Shown: one piece after another, positions 21,287-22,421 of the stretch
How positions within the stretch are numbered: position 1 is the stretch's first letter
How the letters are laid out: every line of letters begins with the position of its first letter
Assembly: GCA_946626535.1 (NCBI GenBank)
Contig: CAMOUK010000020.1
Coordinates: forward strand, 1-22,421
Length of the DNA: 22,421 bases
Source: an uncultured Caryophanales bacterium
GTDB taxonomy: Bacteria; Bacillota_I; Bacilli_A; Acholeplasmatales; Anaeroplasmataceae
Direction of reading: 5' to 3'
Notes under the pieces: generated by a model
What the model was told of the DNA's origin: nothing
Seen by the model: the letters and a program-made list of their open reading frames with translations, nothing else
Database searches by the model: none
Position numbers and translations under genes: made by a program

Positions 21287-21496
21287 ATGAGTCACAATTA
21301 TCAAGTTTCAGGCACTATTAACGCCTATCCAATTAAATCAAAATATTTCAAAAATTCTAAGGTAGCTTTAAAATATATCGATAAGCTAATCACAGAATCA
21401 GATGTACAAATCGAGGAAATCTTCGAAACTGAAGGTGTAGTAACTACTTTCGTAGCAAACAACTATTCTCGTTTTACATTAACAAAGATTGCCTAA
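21287..21496 (+). CDS. Small protein of unknown function (69 aa)
   Basis: A 69-residue soluble protein that I do not recognise. Its pattern is strand (YQVSGTINAYPIKSKYFK), helix (NSKVALKYIDKLITES), strand (VQIEEIFETEG), strand (VTTFVANNYSRFTLTKI), as in a compact alpha/beta fold. There are no Cys residues, membrane segment or signal. The start is the ATG at 21287 because GGGAG lies 10 bases upstream; the frame runs back through the leader hairpin to an upstream start with no ribosome binding site. The gene stands alone between strong signals: its own promoter, a 5' stem-loop, and a very stable terminator. Steady, high expression is plausible. Coding is supported by clean codon use and the well-placed signals. 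Confidence 0.8.
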   Translation: MSHNYQVSGTINAYPIKSKYFKNSKVALKYIDKLITESDVQIEEIFETEGVVTTFVANNYSRFTLTKIA

Positions 21497-21515
21497 TGAT
21501 GATTAGACATAAAAG

Positions 21516-21570
21516 AAAACAGGTATTCATTTTATTTTAGTAATGGATACCTGTTTTTATTTTTTTATAT
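21516..21570. terminator. Strong terminator after the 69-aa gene, possibly bidirectional
   Basis: Eleven-base perfect arms AAAACAGGTAT (21516-21526) and ATACCTGTTTT (21547-21557), extended by five further pairs including one G-U, with a loop of about 10 bases. The plus strand continues TTTTTATTTTTTTAT. The minus strand gives TTTTCTTTTATG, so it may also end the convergent lipoprotein transcript. Confidence 0.92.
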
Positions 21571-21588
21571 TTATTTAAGTTTTACTTT

Positions 21589-22407
21589 TTAATACCTTGT
21601 ATAAAATAAGATTTCATAATTATATTCGAGTTTATAATCTTCTTTTTCTTCTTCTGTTTTATACATTAATGATAGATAGTAATAATGCTCTTCATAGTCT
21701 TTATATGTAAACTCTATATCTATAGGGATTAGTGGTGAGGCACTATCCATATGAAATATATATTTTTTATCTTTTATTTCAAATTGACCTTCTTGAACAA
21801 TATTATCTACTTCTATTTTAAACGTCTTATTTTTAAGATTGATTGTTAATTTACTGTTTAATAATCTATTATAATTCCTATTTTCATAAGTCATGTTTTC
21901 GTATTTTTGATGATATTCTTTTTCGGTGTAATATGCTCTTGAGCAGTTATAGATATATTCATCTTTAATTTCTATTTCTTCTTTCTTAATTAAAGAAAAA
22001 CCTTCAGATTCAAAATCATATTCAAAGCCAACCTTTGTTGGATAATATGAGTATTCTAATATTACACCCTCATTTGTCTTTTTATATGTATATGTATATT
22101 CATCTACATAGTCTATATTCTTAAATTTAACTTTCTCTTTAGTCGTTGATACTTTGCCGTTTACAACCTCGCCATCAGCATATGTTACTATAACACTTGC
22201 ATCACTTTTAATTTCAAGAGTAAAGTTTCTTTTAATTAATGTCTCATCGCTTATAACCGTAGTTTTACCATAAGAATAATGATATGTCTTATGATAATTA
22301 GTATGAATAGAATATGTACCAACATATTGGTCTATAGCTTCTTTACTCATACATGAAGATAATATTATAACTAATATAATACTAAATAAAAACAATATTT
22401 TTTTCAT
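21589..22407 (-). CDS. Lipoprotein of unknown function
   Basis: A 272-residue protein with a type II signal peptide: MKK, a hydrophobic core (ILFLFSIILVIIL), and lipobox LSSC with C19 as the lipidated Cys. It should be anchored on the outer face of the cytoplasmic membrane. The mature part is rich in Tyr, Lys and Glu. It is built of strand-like repeats of a GTYSIH / GEVVNGKVSTTKEKVKFKN / GQFEIKDKKYIFHMDS type, as in small beta-barrel lipoproteins that appraise a ligand, but no named family is recognised. The start ATG (22405-22407) follows GAGGAG at the window edge, and its promoter lies outside the window. Confidence 0.88.
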   Translation of the reverse strand: MKKILFLFSIILVIILSSCMSKEAIDQYVGTYSIHTNYHKTYHYSYGKTTVISDETLIKRNFTLEIKSDASVIVTYADGEVVNGKVSTTKEKVKFKNIDYVDEYTYTYKKTNEGVILEYSYYPTKVGFEYDFESEGFSLIKKEEIEIKDEYIYNCSRAYYTEKEYHQKYENMTYENRNYNRLLNSKLTINLKNKTFKIEVDNIVQEGQFEIKDKKYIFHMDSASPLIPIDIEFTYKDYEEHYYYLSLMYKTEEEKEDYKLEYNYEILFYTRY

Positions 22408-22421
22408 AATACCGTCTCCTC

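Noticed and set aside
1..22421. Mycoplasma-type genetic code (UGA as Trp), considered because of the low GC
   Set aside because: UGA terminates dnaB, the LRAT gene, rsmG and the S66 gene at the expected ends, several within ATGA overlaps. Conserved Trp positions use UGG.

Overview
The window reads as chromosome of a low-GC Gram-positive bacterium (Bacillota, probably Bacilli of the Erysipelotrichales/RF39-like or similar small-genome kind). DNA is strongly AT-rich, intergenic gaps are short and genes sit in tight operons. UGA ends several genes (dnaB, the LRAT gene, rsmG, the S66 peptidase) and Trp is UGG, so the standard code applies and not the Mycoplasma code. The species cannot be named from this sequence alone. 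No tRNA, rRNA, CRISPR array, complete insertion sequence or riboswitch was seen, and no gene-free stretch exceeds 300 bases.

Layout. (1) 1-5040, minus strand: gdpP fused in frame to rplI, then dnaB, then prfA, closed by a strong terminator at the left edge and driven by two tandem promoters. This mirrors the oriC-proximal yybT-rplI-dnaC order of Bacillus. (2) 5046-5626: a monocistronic Lrp/AsnC regulator with its own promoter and terminator. (3) 5646-8823, minus strand: a tightly overlapping five-gene operon of an unknown protein, a two-TM membrane protein, an LRAT-domain protein, a ROK sugar kinase and a truncated transposase-derived protein. This is the least understood part. (4) 8844-9882, plus strand: an S66 (LD-carboxypeptidase/MccF) peptidase, convergent with (5) the minus-strand mnmG-rsmG-DUF951 operon (9881-12687). 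The 57-residue DUF951 gene overlaps rsmG by ATGA. (6) 12726-15558, plus strand: a GGDEF-GAF-GGDEF-EAL protein with both GGDEF sites degenerate and the EAL site intact. (7) 15605-18403, minus strand: an acidic-tailed membrane protein and transketolase, then (further upstream) a CvpA-family membrane protein with its own promoter and terminator. (8) 19301-21164, plus strand: an M24B Xaa-Pro aminopeptidase. (9) 21218-21570: a 69-residue unknown protein with a stem-loop at its predicted mRNA 5' end. (10) 21589-22407, minus strand: a lipoprotein.

How it fits together. Regions 1 and 5 are core information-processing genes (replication helicase, release factor, ribosomal protein, tRNA and rRNA modification). 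Two nucleotide second-messenger enzymes are present: GdpP for c-di-AMP turnover and the EAL protein for c-di-GMP. Transketolase and the ROK kinase serve sugar metabolism. The two peptidases serve peptide or cell-wall turnover.

The most notable observations are the GdpP-bL9 fusion that keeps an internal Shine-Dalgarno and ATG for free bL9, the LRAT/ROK/transposase-remnant operon, and palindromic promoters around the second-messenger genes. Whether any of these is undescribed cannot be settled without database searches.
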